A stretch of DNA of 64,000 nt from Hermatobates lingyangjiaoensis (taxonomy: Eukaryota; Arthropoda; Insecta; Hemiptera; Hermatobatidae), in the NCBI GenBank assembly GCA_026182355.1, contig JAPFBL010000524.1:86001-150000 (forward strand), in the 5' to 3' direction. Positions 1 to 10,030 of this stretch are shown in pieces; position 1 is the first letter of the stretch, and every line of letters starts with the position of its first letter. Position numbers and translations under genes: made by a program. The notes under the pieces were generated by a model, which did no database searches, was not told the origin of the DNA, and saw nothing but the letters and a program-made list of their open reading frames with translations.

Positions 1-476
1 AGAAGGAGGGTCCTGGTTTTTTTTATCTTCTATAAGTTTCCCATAAAAGGTTAATTTACCGAGAAAGTTTTACATTTTTTTTTTCATTTAATATTTTACT
101 TTTTGTTCCATTTTTCAAGAATTTTTTTAAAATTAAATTATTTATAAAAAAATTAATTAATGATAAGAAATGAGATTGATTTTCAAAAAAGTTTTAATGA
201 GTTAATTAAAATGAATGAGAAGTAAAAATATAATTAAGATAATTATCTTTAATGATTTGTGATAGAAAGAGAAACAAAAAGATGAAAATTAAAAAAATTA
301 ATCATTAGTTGTGCATTCCGTATTTGTGTGGTATTTACTCATTCTGAGGTAAAATGGATAAACAAACAAAACCTTCAACACCACATCTTTAGGGTATGTC
401 ATTCATTCTCTTAATTGAATTTTATTATTTCACTCTGATTTTGTAACTGATTAGATATAATTTGTATTGTATTGTC

Positions 477-516
477 TTCCTGATGATGAACACAAAGTGT
501 TCGAAACGCGTTGTTG
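477..516 (+). ncRNA. Hammerhead-like motif, ACGCGU family
   Basis: CUGAUGA (480-486), an extra U, a 6-bp hairpin GAACAC/GUGUUC with an AAA loop, GAAA (503-506) and the palindrome ACGCGU (506-511). Core and stem II are intact. Stem I (CUUC against GUUG) is weak, so cleavage activity is uncertain. Confidence 0.6.
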
Positions 517-764
517 TTGTTGAATAAAACTTCATTTGTGTGAAAGACTTTTGTTTGTTTAGCTATTTTACCTCGGAATCAAAAAAATAAAACATAAATT
601 AAGAAAAAAATAGTCTAATTTCTTAAAAGTTTATTACTTTTGGCTTTTTTTAATTTTTTTTTTTTTTTAAAAATATAAGTTCAAAATCGAAGAGGAACAA
701 CGCACTAAGTAAAGTAACAACTGTGATTATTTTTTGTTGTTATTTTTTTATTATTGTTTAAACC

Positions 765-928
765 AGAGGTTCCCAAAGTGGGTTCCGCGGAACCCAGGGG
801 TTCCTTAACAGACTGTCTGGGGTTCCGTGAAAAACATGTAGTAAAAACATTTTTCTAAAAATTTTTTTTTTGTGGATATGAATTTATTCTATATTTATTG
901 TGAATTATGAAACCGAATAATGTTTATA
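765..928 (-). mobile_element. hAT-like element end, interrupted by a Tigger insertion
   Basis: Starts CAGAGGTTCCCAAAGTGGGT, a hAT-type terminus, followed by the 'ggttccgcggaaccc' block. The same block occurs inverted near 58172-58237 and 58491-58556. Homology to 58.37-58.56 kb continues to 928 and resumes after 1663, so the Tigger element (929-1661) landed inside it. Confidence 0.6.
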
Positions 929-1661
929 CAGTGGAACCTCTACATACGAGCTACTCTACTTACGAGAAACTCGAGATACGAGAGGTCTTTCGAGCAAAAA
1001 TCTTGCTCTACATACGAGAGAAAATCCAAGTTACGAGAATTTCCAGATGGTTCCGCTAGGAACCTACTAGTCGTACGTCGTACTAGGAACCTATGTAGCT
1101 ACTAGTCGTGCTACAGCTCTTTTTAATGACACTTGCCTTACACATTTCCGTAACATTTTGAAAGGGAGGCAGAGACAAACCTCCTTGGATAAGTTTTTCT
1201 TCAAAAGACCTATAGAAAGTGAAAGTGTTGCGATTCCAGCTAAAAGGGCAAAAGAAAGCGAAGAAAAGTAAAAACTGATACAGTAATGTTAAAAAGCAAA
1301 AAAAAAAAGCAGAAAAAGTGCATAAATAAATTAGTGCCGTAAAAAAATTTAGTTTTTCATAGAGTTAACTTTAATTTGAAGTGGAAGTGCTCATAATAAA
1401 CTCGCATTTTATTTCGTTAATATCATCTTATTTATCTTATTACTGTATTTTTATGTTCAGTCACTATTTCAATGTGTTTTTAGTAATCAGGAAGATGTGT
1501 TAATAGTTATTTAGGGTTAACTTGAATGATTTTGGGAGGCCGGGAACAAATTAATTGGCTTTCAGTTATTTCTTATGGGAAAAATTCGCTCTAGATACGA
1601 GAAATTCTAGATACGAGCACGATCCGGGAACGAATTAATCTCGTATGTAGAGGTTCCACTG
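929..1661 (+). mobile_element. Tigger/pogo-like DNA transposon, internally deleted
   Basis: Inverted termini CAGTGGAACCTCTACATACG (from 929) and its complement ending at 1661 form 22-bp near-perfect TIRs. A TA dinucleotide sits on each side (927-928, 1662-1663), the target duplication of Tc1/mariner-pogo elements. At 733 bp it is far shorter than an autonomous element. It keeps only the 3' end of the transposase frame, so it is a non-autonomous deletion derivative. Confidence 0.85.
1116..1271 (+). pseudogene. Tigger transposase C-terminal remnant
   Basis: An open frame of 51 codons ends in TAA at 1269. It contains the stretch RQTSLDKFFFKRP, which resembles the C-terminal tail typical of Tigger/jerky-type (CENP-B-related, pogo superfamily) transposases. 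All DNA-binding and DDE catalytic parts are missing. The frame is closed just upstream by a TAG at a deletion junction that follows repeated 'ctactagtcgt' sequence. It lies inside the 929-1661 element and is not functional. Confidence 0.7.
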
Positions 1662-1857
1662 TATCTACATATACCCATAAGTAAAACCAGTGGTTGATCT
1701 ATTCTCGTGCCTGAGCCTCCCGGCCATACCACAGAACCTGTTTTGATTTATTCATGTTCCTCATTTATGTTCATTCATTCATTTATTCATGTACGGCCTT
1801 TCTGCCGTACCATTATAAAGCAGAATAGGTTGATGTGTTTTAACGTGGAGCCCTTTC

Positions 1858-2912
1858 GCCACATAATAACTGATTGCACTACCTTAGAACTAATTTTTAT
1901 ATGTGAAGACCATTTCATTAGCTTTTCACCGTACAGTGAGTAAATACCACATAATAACTGATTGCACTATCTTAGAACTAACTTTTATATGTGGAGACCA
2001 TTTCATTAGCTTTTTACCCTACAATGAGTAAATACCACATAATAACTGATTGCACTACGTTAGAACTAATTTTTATATGTGGAGACCATTTCATTAGCTT
2101 TTTTACCCTACAGTGAGAAAATACCACATAATAACTGATTGCACCACATATGTGGAGACCATTTCATTAGCTTTTTACCCTACAATGAGTAAATACCACA
2201 TAATAACTAATTGCACTACGTTAGAACTAATTTTTATATGTGGAGACCGTTTCATTAGCTTTTTACCCTACAATGAGTAAATACCACATAATAACTCATT
2301 GCACCACATATGTGGAGACCATTTCATTAGCTTTTTACCATACAATGATTAAATACCACATAATAACCGACTGTGCCACATATGTGGAGATCGTTTCATT
2401 AGCTTTTTACCTTAAAATGAGTAAATACCACATAATAACTCATTGCACCACATATGTGGAGATCATTTCATTAGCTTTTTACCCTACAATGAGTAAAAAC
2501 CACATAATAACTCATTGCACTACATATGTGGAAACCGTTTCATTAGCTTTTTACCCTACAATGAGTAAATACCACATAATAACTAATTGTACTACCTTAG
2601 AACTAATTTTTATATGTGGAGACCATTTCATTAGCTTTTTACCCTACAATGAGTAAATACCACATAATAACTGATTGCACCACATATGTGGAGACCATTT
2701 CATTAGCTTTTTACCCTACAATGAGTAAATACCACATAATAACTGATTGCACCACATATGTGGAGATAATTTCATTAGTTTTTTACCCTACAATGAGTAA
2801 ATACCACATAATAACTAATTGTACCACATATGTGGAGACCATTTCATTAGCTTTTTACCCTACAATGAGTAAATACCACATAATAACTGATTGCACTACG
2901 TTAGTTTTTTAC
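1858..2912 (+). repeat. Tandem array, 88-bp and 72-bp units
   Basis: About 13 units built on 'accacataataactgattgca ' and 'catttcattagctttttacc'. Full units are 88 bp. A shorter 72-bp form lacks the 'cttagaactaattttta' segment and joins directly at 'ccacatatgtgga', a small palindrome. Open frames at 2240-2930 are in-frame readings of 72-bp units (24 residues each), not genes. A sister array lies at 42.93-43.80 kb. Confidence 0.9.
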
Positions 2913-2999
2913 TCTTTGCTGTTTCTTTAGTTTTGTATTTCCAATAAACAGTTTTTCTATTGTTAGTTGTAAGGTTATAGACGAAGTCTATATAAGCTT

Positions 3000-3345
3000 T
3001 GTCAGGGAATATGTTAATAACGAATCAATTTGAAAAGCTTGTTGCCCCTTTTGGGGGGCGGGGGTGGGGGGGTGTGTATCGAGCGACCCCGCCTCTGTGT
3101 GTGCCGCCTCTCCGTACTTTGCCGCCTCTCCGTACGAGCCGCCTCCCGTACGAGCCGCCTCCTTCCCGTCAATCCCCACTCACCCGGCGAGCATTGGTGT
3201 TGTTTTCTCTTCTACTATTTAGAATTATTTATATTATTAATATGGCAAACCGTCATACTTCGTACGGAGTACGACTCCATATGTTCTTGGAGTCGTTGGA
3301 GCGCTTTTGGACGTTGTCCATCTTCAATCACAACTAACTAACTAA
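3000..3345. repeat. GC-rich block with G-run and short direct repeats
   Basis: A G-rich run (3053-3075) is followed by 3-4 copies of a 'gccgcctctccgtac'-like 15-mer. Overlapping short frames on both strands are compositional. A 3240-3320 segment ('aaaccgtcatactt...') resembles the inverted pair at 44.53-44.70 kb, so this is probably a dispersed repeat. No gene is supported. Confidence 0.5.
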
Positions 3346-3456
3346 CTAACCTATTGAGCTGTTATAAAGGGGGTTGGTTTTCTTTAATCCTGATATTATT
3401 ACTTTGATTTTATTTTGAGAATGAGAATAATAGTTTGGTACTATTATTCCCATTAT

Positions 3457-3497
3457 TGTCCTGATGATGAATGTGGTACATTGGAAACTGTCGACTA
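3457..3497 (+). ncRNA. Hammerhead-like motif, ACAUGU family (degenerate)
   Basis: CUGAUGA at 3461, stem II GAAUGU/ACAUU. The base before GAAA is changed (C to G) and the ACAUGU palindrome has lost bases (ACUGU). Compare the intact copy at 14736-14774. Confidence 0.5.
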
Positions 3498-4066
3498 CCA
3501 ATATTGGTGATAAGCTTTATAGTTTTAAAAAAGAGAGTAGGAAGGAATTCCAGAAACTGGAGAAATTATGTAAGAAACAGATACAAGCCAATGTTTTAAT
3601 TTTTAGTTTTTAGCTATTATCTAGTTTGTTTTTTTTTTATATTTTCTAACATCGTCATACTGTCTGTCCCGTCGTCTTTTTATTTTTTATTATTGCTTTA
3701 CATGAAATATCAGCTTGGTGGCTTATTTGTTCATTTATTAATTTACCCGCATTTTTATGTTTATATATTTATATTCGTTCAGTTATGTTGAGTCTCTGTC
3801 CTTTCTGTCCTGTCTGTAGTAAGTCCATTGTGTTTTATAAGCTGTCAGGTGTATGTCCGCTTTCAGTTAGGTGGTTTTCAAAATTGGATTTGTTTATATA
3901 ATTTAAATAGTCCTTATGTATTTATAATTTATTAGTGTTTATAATTGAAATAGTGTTTATGTGAAATCTTGTTATATATACGTATATTAAATAATCACAA
4001 TAAACGCGTGATTGTGATTGTTGGAGACCGTCTCTGAACCAGTGCACTTGGTTTCTCTCTCTTATC

Positions 4067-4105
4067 TCTCCTGAAGACGGTTCAAACCAAAAATTAGAGA
4101 CTGTA
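4067..4105 (+). ncRNA. Hammerhead-like motif, AAUU family (degenerate)
   Basis: UCUC then CUGAAGA (4071-4077), the GGUUCAAACC hairpin, AAAA in place of GAAA, and AUUAGAGA closing stem I (UCUC/GAGA). Loss of the core G predicts inactivity. Confidence 0.55.
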
Positions 4106-4261
4106 AGTCTGTTCTTTTGATTTCTCTATGTTTCTTTGTCTATATTGAACTATATTTGTCCGTTTTGGATCGTATTACCAACGAAAAAGTGTATATATAT
4201 ATATTTATGTACATGAAATTTATTGTATTGATTATATTTAACTATGTGTCTGTTGCTTTAC

Positions 4262-5165
4262 GAAAGTGACGGTAGCGGCCACTGTTAGTTTGACCTGCCG
4301 CCAGCATGATAGATTGACCATTGAACAGGTCATTTGTCCGAGGTCACTTGATACTTACCTATCCTTGGGATAGCATTGGAATGATTAAGCGCCTCTAATA
4401 GCCTATAGCACTGAACTCCGACTTTCGGCCTTCACGAGGCTACCCTGTTAACCTGCTATATGCAATGACAAAGGAAAGAGGAGGAGAAGGTGATCAGGGA
4501 CTGGACCTGACCACCTTCGTTTCACATCCTATCTAATCCCCAAATCCCCTCCTTTTATCTCAGCCCCAATCTAAGATGTTATGCGATCCGTGCCGAAGGA
4601 TGAATGAAACAGTGTGTTACGAATGGAGCCTCAAGGGTATCAGGCGAGCCTCTTGAGTAAATAGCCTTACTCCGGTATGCGGTACTCTGCTGGAGCGGAC
4701 AAAATACCATCGATAGAGCTTCAGGAATTTTCCCCTGTATGATTTGAACCATCCTCCAGCAAATCAGAGGGTCCAAACGCGCTAGCTAGTCTGAGTCAAC
4801 CTCCCACAAGCGCACCTTAAGGACGCAAAAAAGACTGTTCAGAAGAAGGAGAAGGAAAGTCACTTTCTCCTGAACATAGGGAGCCTGAATCGACATTATC
4901 AATGATGGTTTGTGCAGGTTCTGCTTACAAGAGGAAGAAATACCGTTGCACCTGCTAGCTGACTGTAAGGCAACTTTCCTGCACAGAGGTAAGTGCTTCA
5001 GGACGCTCAACAAAACCATAGAAAAACTTTTACCGCTGGAACTATCAAAAATGCTGAGCTTAACGTTAAGGCTAACTGCTGTGGTACTACAGAAGAGGGG
5101 AAGTACAATAGATTTCTAAGAAGCAGATCTATAGTCACTCTCAAATAATAATAATAATAATAATG

Positions 5166-5216
<51 letters not shown>
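4262..5216 (+). mobile_element. Non-LTR retrotransposon 3' end with TAA tail
   Basis: Shares a long stretch (from 'attaagcgcctctaatag' through 'gactatagtcactctcaaa') with the complement of 53.03-53.84 kb and partial copies at 17.3-18.0 and 41.9-42.2 kb. It ends in a (TAA)n tract at 5144-5216, typical of several non-LTR clades. It is a 5'-truncated LINE copy. Confidence 0.65.
4898..5119 (+). pseudogene. LINE ORF2 C-terminal Cys/His motif fragment
   Basis: Reads CRFCLQEEEIPLHLLADC, a CX2C...H...C arrangement like the Cys/His motif that closes ORF2 in several non-LTR retrotransposons. It is followed by LNKTIEKLLPLEL. There is no in-frame ATG, and the upstream frame is closed by a TGA. Copies at 17421-17627, 41935-42190 and 53102-53308 share the residues. 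This is a broken terminal fragment without endonuclease or RT; the exact clade is uncertain. Confidence 0.55.
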
Positions 5217-5217
<1 letters not shown>

Positions 5218-5284
5218 CGATTCTTTCCTACATCTTAACTCTCTAATAAAAGCTACTCTTCTTTTTCTCTTTCTCATTTTTCAC

Positions 5285-5424
<140 letters not shown>

Positions 5425-5510
5425 ATCATCAATATAGTGCAATCAGAAACCACATGACTTATGTTAATACCTTTTTTGTTGTTATAGGTGGTGGAAGTCT
5501 GCCATCATGA

Positions 5511-5544
<34 letters not shown>

Positions 5545-5552
5545 GGTGGTGG

Positions 5553-5623
<71 letters not shown>

Positions 5624-5950
5624 TAATCATCAATATAGTGCAATCAGAAACCACATGACTTATGTTAATACCTTTTTTGTTGTTATAGGTCGTGGAGGTC
5701 TGCCTATGCGAGTCCAACCTTGGTCACTTCACGACAACCGTCTTGTTCATCTCATTCGTGAAGAAGCAATTGGTCTTTTTTGACGTGGCTCTCTGATCAT
5801 AGCAACAGCCTAAGTGCTTCATCATGGTATAGCTGAAAGATCCAGGTACATGATTAAATCAAAATAGAACATCATAAAGTTTTGTTTTTATTTGTATTTT
5901 AGTAACATTTTATTCTACTTATTGTGGTGAGTGGGGGGGGGGGGGGGGAG

Positions 5951-6045
5951 CAAGCTAGCTCAGTGGTTAACGTACTCACCTCTGAACTGATAGGACCGGG
6001 GTTTGATCCCCACCTGGCCTTTGATTATTCATGCAGGAAGTGAAT
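5951..6045 (+). mobile_element. tRNA-derived SINE, head fragment
   Basis: A-box-like 'TAGCTCAGTGGTTAACG' and B-box-like 'GGTTTGATCCC' are spaced as in a tRNA gene. The anticodon arm and acceptor stem do not form a tRNA, and the head runs into the SINE body. It is cut after about 95 bp and abuts an inverted copy at 6046. A preceding run of about 17 G lies at 5932-5949. Confidence 0.75.
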
Positions 6046-6366
6046 AGGTTAGGTTAGGTTGCAGTGGCAGTTCCACAAGGGAACACACGTAGGCCAAGCA
6101 TTGGCCCTTTGTGACACCACACAATGAAGATTGATTCTACAGTGGGAGTCCTAAATTTTTGCCTAACTCAAGTGTATTTAGAGTAGAGATCTTTAACGAG
6201 TACCTGACATCGTACAGGCTAAGGGACCGACAGTTGAACGTCCTTCTCCGAGGGACGACTGTCAGATTTATTCACCTCCCGCGTGAATAAATCGAGGGTC
6301 AGATGGGGATCGAACCCCGGTCCTATCAGTTCAAAGGCGAGCACGTAACCACTGAGCTAGCCTGAA
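6046..6366 (-). mobile_element. tRNA-derived SINE, near full length
   Basis: The complement begins with an A box and B box (tRNA head near 6366-6290), runs through the shared body ('gtcggtccc', 'gatccctactctaaa', 'gggccaatgc') and ends in CAACCTAACCTAACCT at 6046. It lies tail-to-tail with the 5951 copy, forming an inverted pair. Confidence 0.8.
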
Positions 6367-6379
6367 CCCTAGAAGGTGA

Positions 6380-6830
6380 ATAAGTCTGAGTACGTCGTAC
6401 CTCGGAGAGGACGTTAATCCGGTTTTGATCTTCACGTTCCTCGGTATTTTTGTGCCATAACCGCTTAGTCAAGCCAGGCCGCCTTGTTGACAAGTTGCCC
6501 TTTAGCCACCTCCATTGATAACCATGGAGGTGCCCGATGTGGACCTCGGGAGAACGGGTAACGCAATGCTAAGCACGAATTCTGACAGTTAATCCACAAA
6601 ACAGTACCTAGGCCTCGAGTAATAGACAAGCTAAAGCCCAGGTAACGTGCAGAGATACCTGGATATGTAGGAATTACATGAAGTTACCTCCACCAGGTAA
6701 CGGAGGATGTTAAGCCGTCGGTCCCGAGCATGTACGCTGTCAGGTACTCGTAAAAGATACCTACTCAAAATTTACTTGATTTAAGCGAAAATTTAGGACT
6801 CCCAACGTAGAATCTGTAGAATTACCAATC
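6380..6830. mobile_element. SINE body fragments joined to another dispersed repeat
   Basis: SINE body pieces flank a segment (about 6440-6600, 'gccctttagccac...ggtgcccgatgtggac') that also appears degenerately at 1.73-1.87, 10.83-11.01 and 32.49-32.70 kb. The latter is a second dispersed family I cannot name. A 60-bp direct duplication ('gtagaattaccaatcaaatt') follows at 6816-6920. Confidence 0.5.
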
Positions 6831-7195
6831 AAATTAAATTTACTTTAGAACGCTACACATTCAATTTTGTAGAATTACCAATCAAATTAAATTTACTTTA
6901 GAACGCTACACATTCAATTTAATTAAAAACCATTTTTAATACATAATAAACAGTTTATGTTTATTAAACATTAAAATACCTAATAATAATAATAATATTG
7001 TTTATGCTTATTAAAGGTATATTTTACTTAAGATAACGAAATGGGAGTAGTCTAGGCTACTCGGTCTCACTCTGCCCTCATTGTGAATTACCAATACCCC
7101 GATGATAATTTATATGCTATTCGGAAGAAAACAAACAGTACGTTTATTTCAAGTACGGAAATCGAAGGTTGAGAGTCTTAGTTACTTTTCAATCG

Positions 7196-7200
<5 letters not shown>

Positions 7201-7236
<36 letters not shown>
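7201..7236. repeat. (TA)n tract bounding retroelement fragments
   Basis: One of more than 25 (TA)n tracts. Others lie near 7464-7495, 7704-7723, 8088-8120, 8855-8890, 9258-9280, 9670-9690, 14551-14568, 14686-14727, 20640-20697, 20995-21058, 36639-36667, 38692-38711, 38921-38946, 39230-39265, 57003-57042, 60395-60439, 63497-63541. Nearly all sit exactly at an edge of a PLE or hammerhead-like segment. Confidence 0.95.
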
Positions 7237-7240
<4 letters not shown>

Positions 7241-7304
7241 GATTTCACATAAACACGTGAAACAACAATCAATGATCAAACCACAATAAGAAATGGGAAA
7301 ACAA

Positions 7305-7347
7305 GACTAAGATCTTTCAACCGTAACAAGCGGTCTTCGTCAGAGTT
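7305..7347 (-). ncRNA. Hammerhead-like motif, AGAUCU family
   Basis: CUGACGA (complement 7344-7338), A, hairpin GACCG/CGGUU, GAAA, palindrome AGAUCU, U, and AGUC. Stem I partner is AACU rather than GACU, costing one pair. Faces the copy at 7391 across an 18-bp spacer. Confidence 0.65.
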
Positions 7348-7390
7348 AAAAACCCAACTAAGGTTTTTAACCTTTTTCAGTTGGGTTTTT

Positions 7391-7433
7391 AACTCTGACG
7401 AAGACCGCTTGTTACGGTTGAAAGATCTTAGTC
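7391..7433 (+). ncRNA. Hammerhead-like motif, AGAUCU family
   Basis: Mirror partner of 7305-7347. CUGACGA at 7395, hairpin, GAAA, AGAUCU, U, AGUC. With flanks the pair forms inverted arms of about 90 bp (7268-7472). Confidence 0.65.
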
Positions 7434-7461
7434 TTGTTTTCCCATTTCTTATTGTGGTTTG

Positions 7462-7499
<38 letters not shown>

Positions 7500-7529
7500 A
7501 TCAAACCACAATAAGAAATGGGAAAACAA

Positions 7530-7572
7530 GACTAGGATCTTTCAACCGTAACAAGCGGTCTTCGTCAGAGTC
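7530..7572 (-). ncRNA. Hammerhead-like motif, AGAUCU family
   Basis: GACU/AGUC stem I restored, CUGACGA, hairpin, GAAA. The palindrome reads AGAUCC (final U to C, from 'actaggatct'), breaking one stem III pair. Confidence 0.6.
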
Positions 7573-7595
7573 AAAAACCCAACTGAACTGACGAA

Positions 7596-7638
7596 GACTC
7601 TGACGAAGACCGCTTGTTACGGTTGAAAGATCTTAGTC
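7596..7638 (+). ncRNA. Hammerhead-like motif, AGAUCU family (intact)
   Basis: All elements present: GACU (7596-7599), CUGACGA (7600-7606), A, GACCG/CGGUU hairpin, GAAA, AGAUCU, U, AGUC (7635-7638). Pairs in inverted orientation with 7530-7572. Confidence 0.7.
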
Positions 7639-7826
7639 TTGTTTTCCCATTTCTTATTGTGGTTTGATCATTGATTGTTATTTCACGTGTTTATGTGAAA
7701 TCTTTATATATATATATATATATATGTTTATATAAACTCCAAACATTTTTCTTGACCTCTTCTATTCTATTCTATGTTTTGTTATTGAGGGCTAGGTCAA
7801 ATAAAAGAAAATAAACTCCTTCCTAG

Positions 7827-7864
7827 GCCGACGTTTCGATGTATTTGTACATCATCTTCAGGGC
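7827..7864 (-). ncRNA. Hammerhead-like motif, ACGU family (intact)
   Basis: GCC, CUGAAGA, U, hairpin GAUGUA/UACAUC (loop CAAA), GAAA, palindrome ACGU, C, GGC. Stem I is GCC/GGC. Expected cleavage would follow the C after ACGU. A clean type I layout. Confidence 0.7.
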
Positions 7865-7986
7865 TAAAATTAGAGTAAGAACTACTATTAGAGTTCTTGT
7901 ATTAGAGTAAGAATACAAGAATACTTGAATTAGAGTAAGTTGTAGATTGTTTTGGTAAATGTATTATAGTTCTTACTCTAATTTTA

Positions 7987-8023
7987 GCCCTGAAGATGAT
8001 GTACAAATTCATCAAAACATCGG
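7987..8023 (+). ncRNA. Hammerhead-like motif, ACGU family (degenerate)
   Basis: Mirror copy of 7827-7864. Core GAAA is AAAA and ACGU is ACAU. Stem I and stem II remain. Confidence 0.5.
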
Positions 8024-8083
8024 CCTAGGAAGGAGTTTATTTTCTTTTATTTGACCTAGCCCTCAATAACAAAACATAGAATA

Positions 8084-8122
<39 letters not shown>

Positions 8123-8124
<2 letters not shown>

Positions 8125-8640
8125 ATTATTATTATTATTATAATTATATTATTATTATTCTTTTCTTTATTTTCTAACTAACTATACCTTCCCTATTAAT
8201 TCTTACTCTCTTTCAACTCTTTATTTAATATATCTTTTCTAGTTTACTATTAATCTTAATTATTATTATTATTATTATTAATTATTATTAACATTATTGT
8301 TATTATTAATTTAATCTTTATTAATCTATGTATTACCTATTAATCTATTTACACTATTGACCTCTTAACTCTTTTATTCTTATCTTTATTGTACTTTTCT
8401 TTATTTCTAATTATACCTTCCCTATTAATTCTTACTTTCATTCAACTCTCTTATTTTAATACATTTTCTTGTCCTTTAATAATCTTTTATCCTTCATTTA
8501 CTTTAATATTCATAATCTATTTATTCTCTGTTAGTCCAGTTATACCGTTGACCTTTCAACTCTTTTATTCTAGCCGCTTGTTTCTTGTTCATTATTGACC
8601 TTTGACCTTCTCTTTATATTAACCTGTACTATCCTTTTAA
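8123..8640. repeat. T-rich low-complexity region with a rough duplication
   Basis: TTA/ATT-rich. Two segments (8159-8240 and 8380-8460) share 'ttcccta ttaattctta' and 'ctctttcaactc'-type strings. The frame at 8389-8598 is hydrophobic by composition. No gene is seen. Confidence 0.6.
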
Positions 8641-8699
8641 TCTATTTATAGCAATGACTAAGCATGAGTCATCGATTTTAATTTAACATATCACTTGGC

Positions 8700-8840
8700 C
8701 AACTCCTTTTCCAGTTGAACCCTGTTACCAGGAGGTTAGTTCGTAGGATCGAATCTCTCAGTCTTAAGATCGTGAATGCCGAGACTGCGGTTAATTTTAA
8801 TGATACCTGTTTAAAAGAGGATCTGCTGCCTTTATTCATA
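8700..8840 (+). pseudogene. PLE N-terminal fragment
   Basis: Open 47-codon stretch reading VRRIESLSLKIVNAETAVNF then NDTCLKEDLLPLF. It parallels 50333-50539 (RKVESVNKKLVNAEAAAYF... CLREDLLPLYTN), which sits in a clear PLE context. This matches the basic, helical N-terminal region of PLE proteins ahead of RT. No start codon. The match stops in a (TA)n tract at 8850, exactly where the two other N-terminal fragments stop. Confidence 0.55.
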
Positions 8841-8904
8841 TATCAATATATAATATATATATATATATATCATATATATATATATATATATTAAATGATA
8901 TCCT

Positions 8905-9022
8905 TCTTTTAAGCATATTTGTTGAACAGCTGACCGTATTCGCTGATTCGCTGAAGGTATTCAGAAACCTTGAAAATAGTGAAGAAAATGACATCAGCGA
9001 AATACGGTCAGCTGTTCAACGA
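8905..9022. repeat. Short inverted repeat between (TA)n tracts
   Basis: Arms 'tgttgaacagctgaccgtat' and its complement enclose about 60 bp. (TA)n tracts lie outside both ends. No core hammerhead sequence is seen here. Confidence 0.6.
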
Positions 9023-9156
9023 AATATATATATATATATATATATTATTGAAAATGACACCAATTTTAGCTGATACCTGTTTCTTAACAAGTTTCTCAAT
9101 TTTTTTCTAAATAACACTCTCGTTATTTCGTCTACACAATAAAGTACATCTCCTAT

Positions 9157-9197
9157 GGTCGACATGTTTCGAATGATCAACATTCATCATCAGGACG
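9157..9197 (-). ncRNA. Hammerhead-like motif, ACAUGU family (intact)
   Basis: GUC, CUGAUGA, U, hairpin GAAUG/CAUUC (loop UUGAU), GAAA, ACAUGU, C, GAC. The stem II loop differs from the 14.7-kb copy while pairing is kept, supporting structural conservation. Confidence 0.7.
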
Positions 9198-9275
9198 TGA
9201 ATAAGATCTAAGCTAATTTACCTTAGTTTTTTTTTATTTGTTTTTCTCTTGCTGTCTGAAATATATATATATATA

Positions 9276-9675
9276 TATATTTCTAAACATTTTATGCTAA
9301 TTTCATGCTTGGTTACCTTTTTTGAGAGTTTCTCTAATGTCCTACAGGCTCTTCTCAGTTTCTCGGGGAATAAAAAAAATCAACTGGCCCAAACTTTTCT
9401 TTTCATAACTTTTCATAACACATTCTAAAACTATTTATATCTAACACTATTTAAGAACTAACTAAATATTATTTTCAATAAAACAACGACATATTTCGGT
9501 CTCGATTTAGTTAGTTCTTAAATAGTGTTAGAATGTGTAGTTATGAAAAGAAAAGTTTGGGCCAGTTGATTTTTTTATTCCCTGAGGAACTGAGAAAAGA
9601 GCCTGTAGGACATTAGAGAAACTCTCAAAAAGGTAACGAAACATGAAATTGGCATACAATTTTTAGAAATATATA
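9276..9675. repeat. Inverted repeat, about 130-bp arms
   Basis: Arms run 'aaacattttatgctaatttc...' to 'ggcccaaacttttcttttc' and back from 9540. (TA)n tracts bound both ends. The inner 140 bp holds a further 'ctaacactatttaagaacta' inverted pair. No protein signal. Confidence 0.7.
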
Positions 9676-9758
9676 TATATATATATATATAAAGATTTCA
9701 CATAAACATGTGAAACTACAATCAACGATCAAACCACAATAAGAAAATGGAAAAACAA

Positions 9759-9801
9759 GACTAAGATCTTTCAATCGTAACAAGTGGTCTTCGTCAGAGT
9801 C
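9759..9801 (-). ncRNA. Hammerhead-like motif, AGAUCU family
   Basis: Stem I is GACU/AGUC as in the intact copies. The stem II hairpin carries one change (GACCA/CGAUU-type), weakening a pair. Core and palindrome are intact. Adjacent sequence 9840-10020 is matched in inverted form at 22.23-22.40 kb. Confidence 0.6.
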
Positions 9802-9829
9802 GAAAACCCAACTAAACACTAGATGCAGA

Positions 9830-10030
9830 AAACATCTGGTGAGGAGTTGAGAAGAGTGGGAGGGAAGAGTGGTATTTTAAAAGGATGAAAGCGCAGGAAA
9901 GGACAAATGTCCAGAAAGGGTTGTTTGTGGGAAACAAAGGAGTACAGTAAGAAAGAGTAAAAAACTATCCGCTAGCTGTCAACCCTCTTTGAAGAGGCTA
10001 TTGCTCTCGTGACGAAAGTATCAAGTTTGA
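9830..10030. repeat. Leader-like segment shared with 22.2 kb
   Basis: The stretch 'gaggagttgagaagagtggg' through 'tccgctagctgtcaaccctc' recurs on the opposite strand at 22.23-22.40 kb, again next to AGAUCU-family motifs. Probably the non-coding part of the same PLE or of a derivative. Confidence 0.5.

Larger units (their letters stand above)
7774..8085. repeat. Inverted repeat carrying two ACGU-family motifs
   Basis: Arms begin 'ttctatgttttgttattgag' and run through the motif on each side. The centre (about 7880-7975) holds smaller direct repeats ('ttagagtaagaa'). Same architecture as the inverted pairs at 11.8-12.2, 33.8-34.1 and 46.2-46.5 kb. Confidence 0.8.

Noticed and set aside
2240..2930. 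138- and 104-residue frames with repeated FYPTMSKYHIIT
   Set aside because: The 72-bp tandem unit is a multiple of three, so any open frame in one unit stays open; no other sign of coding.
5505..5717. Polyserine/polyproline frame on the minus strand
   Set aside because: Reading of a (GAT)n/(GGT)n microsatellite.
6046..6061. Telomeric TTAGG repeat
   Set aside because: Only about three units, always at the SINE 3' end; treated as the SINE tail.
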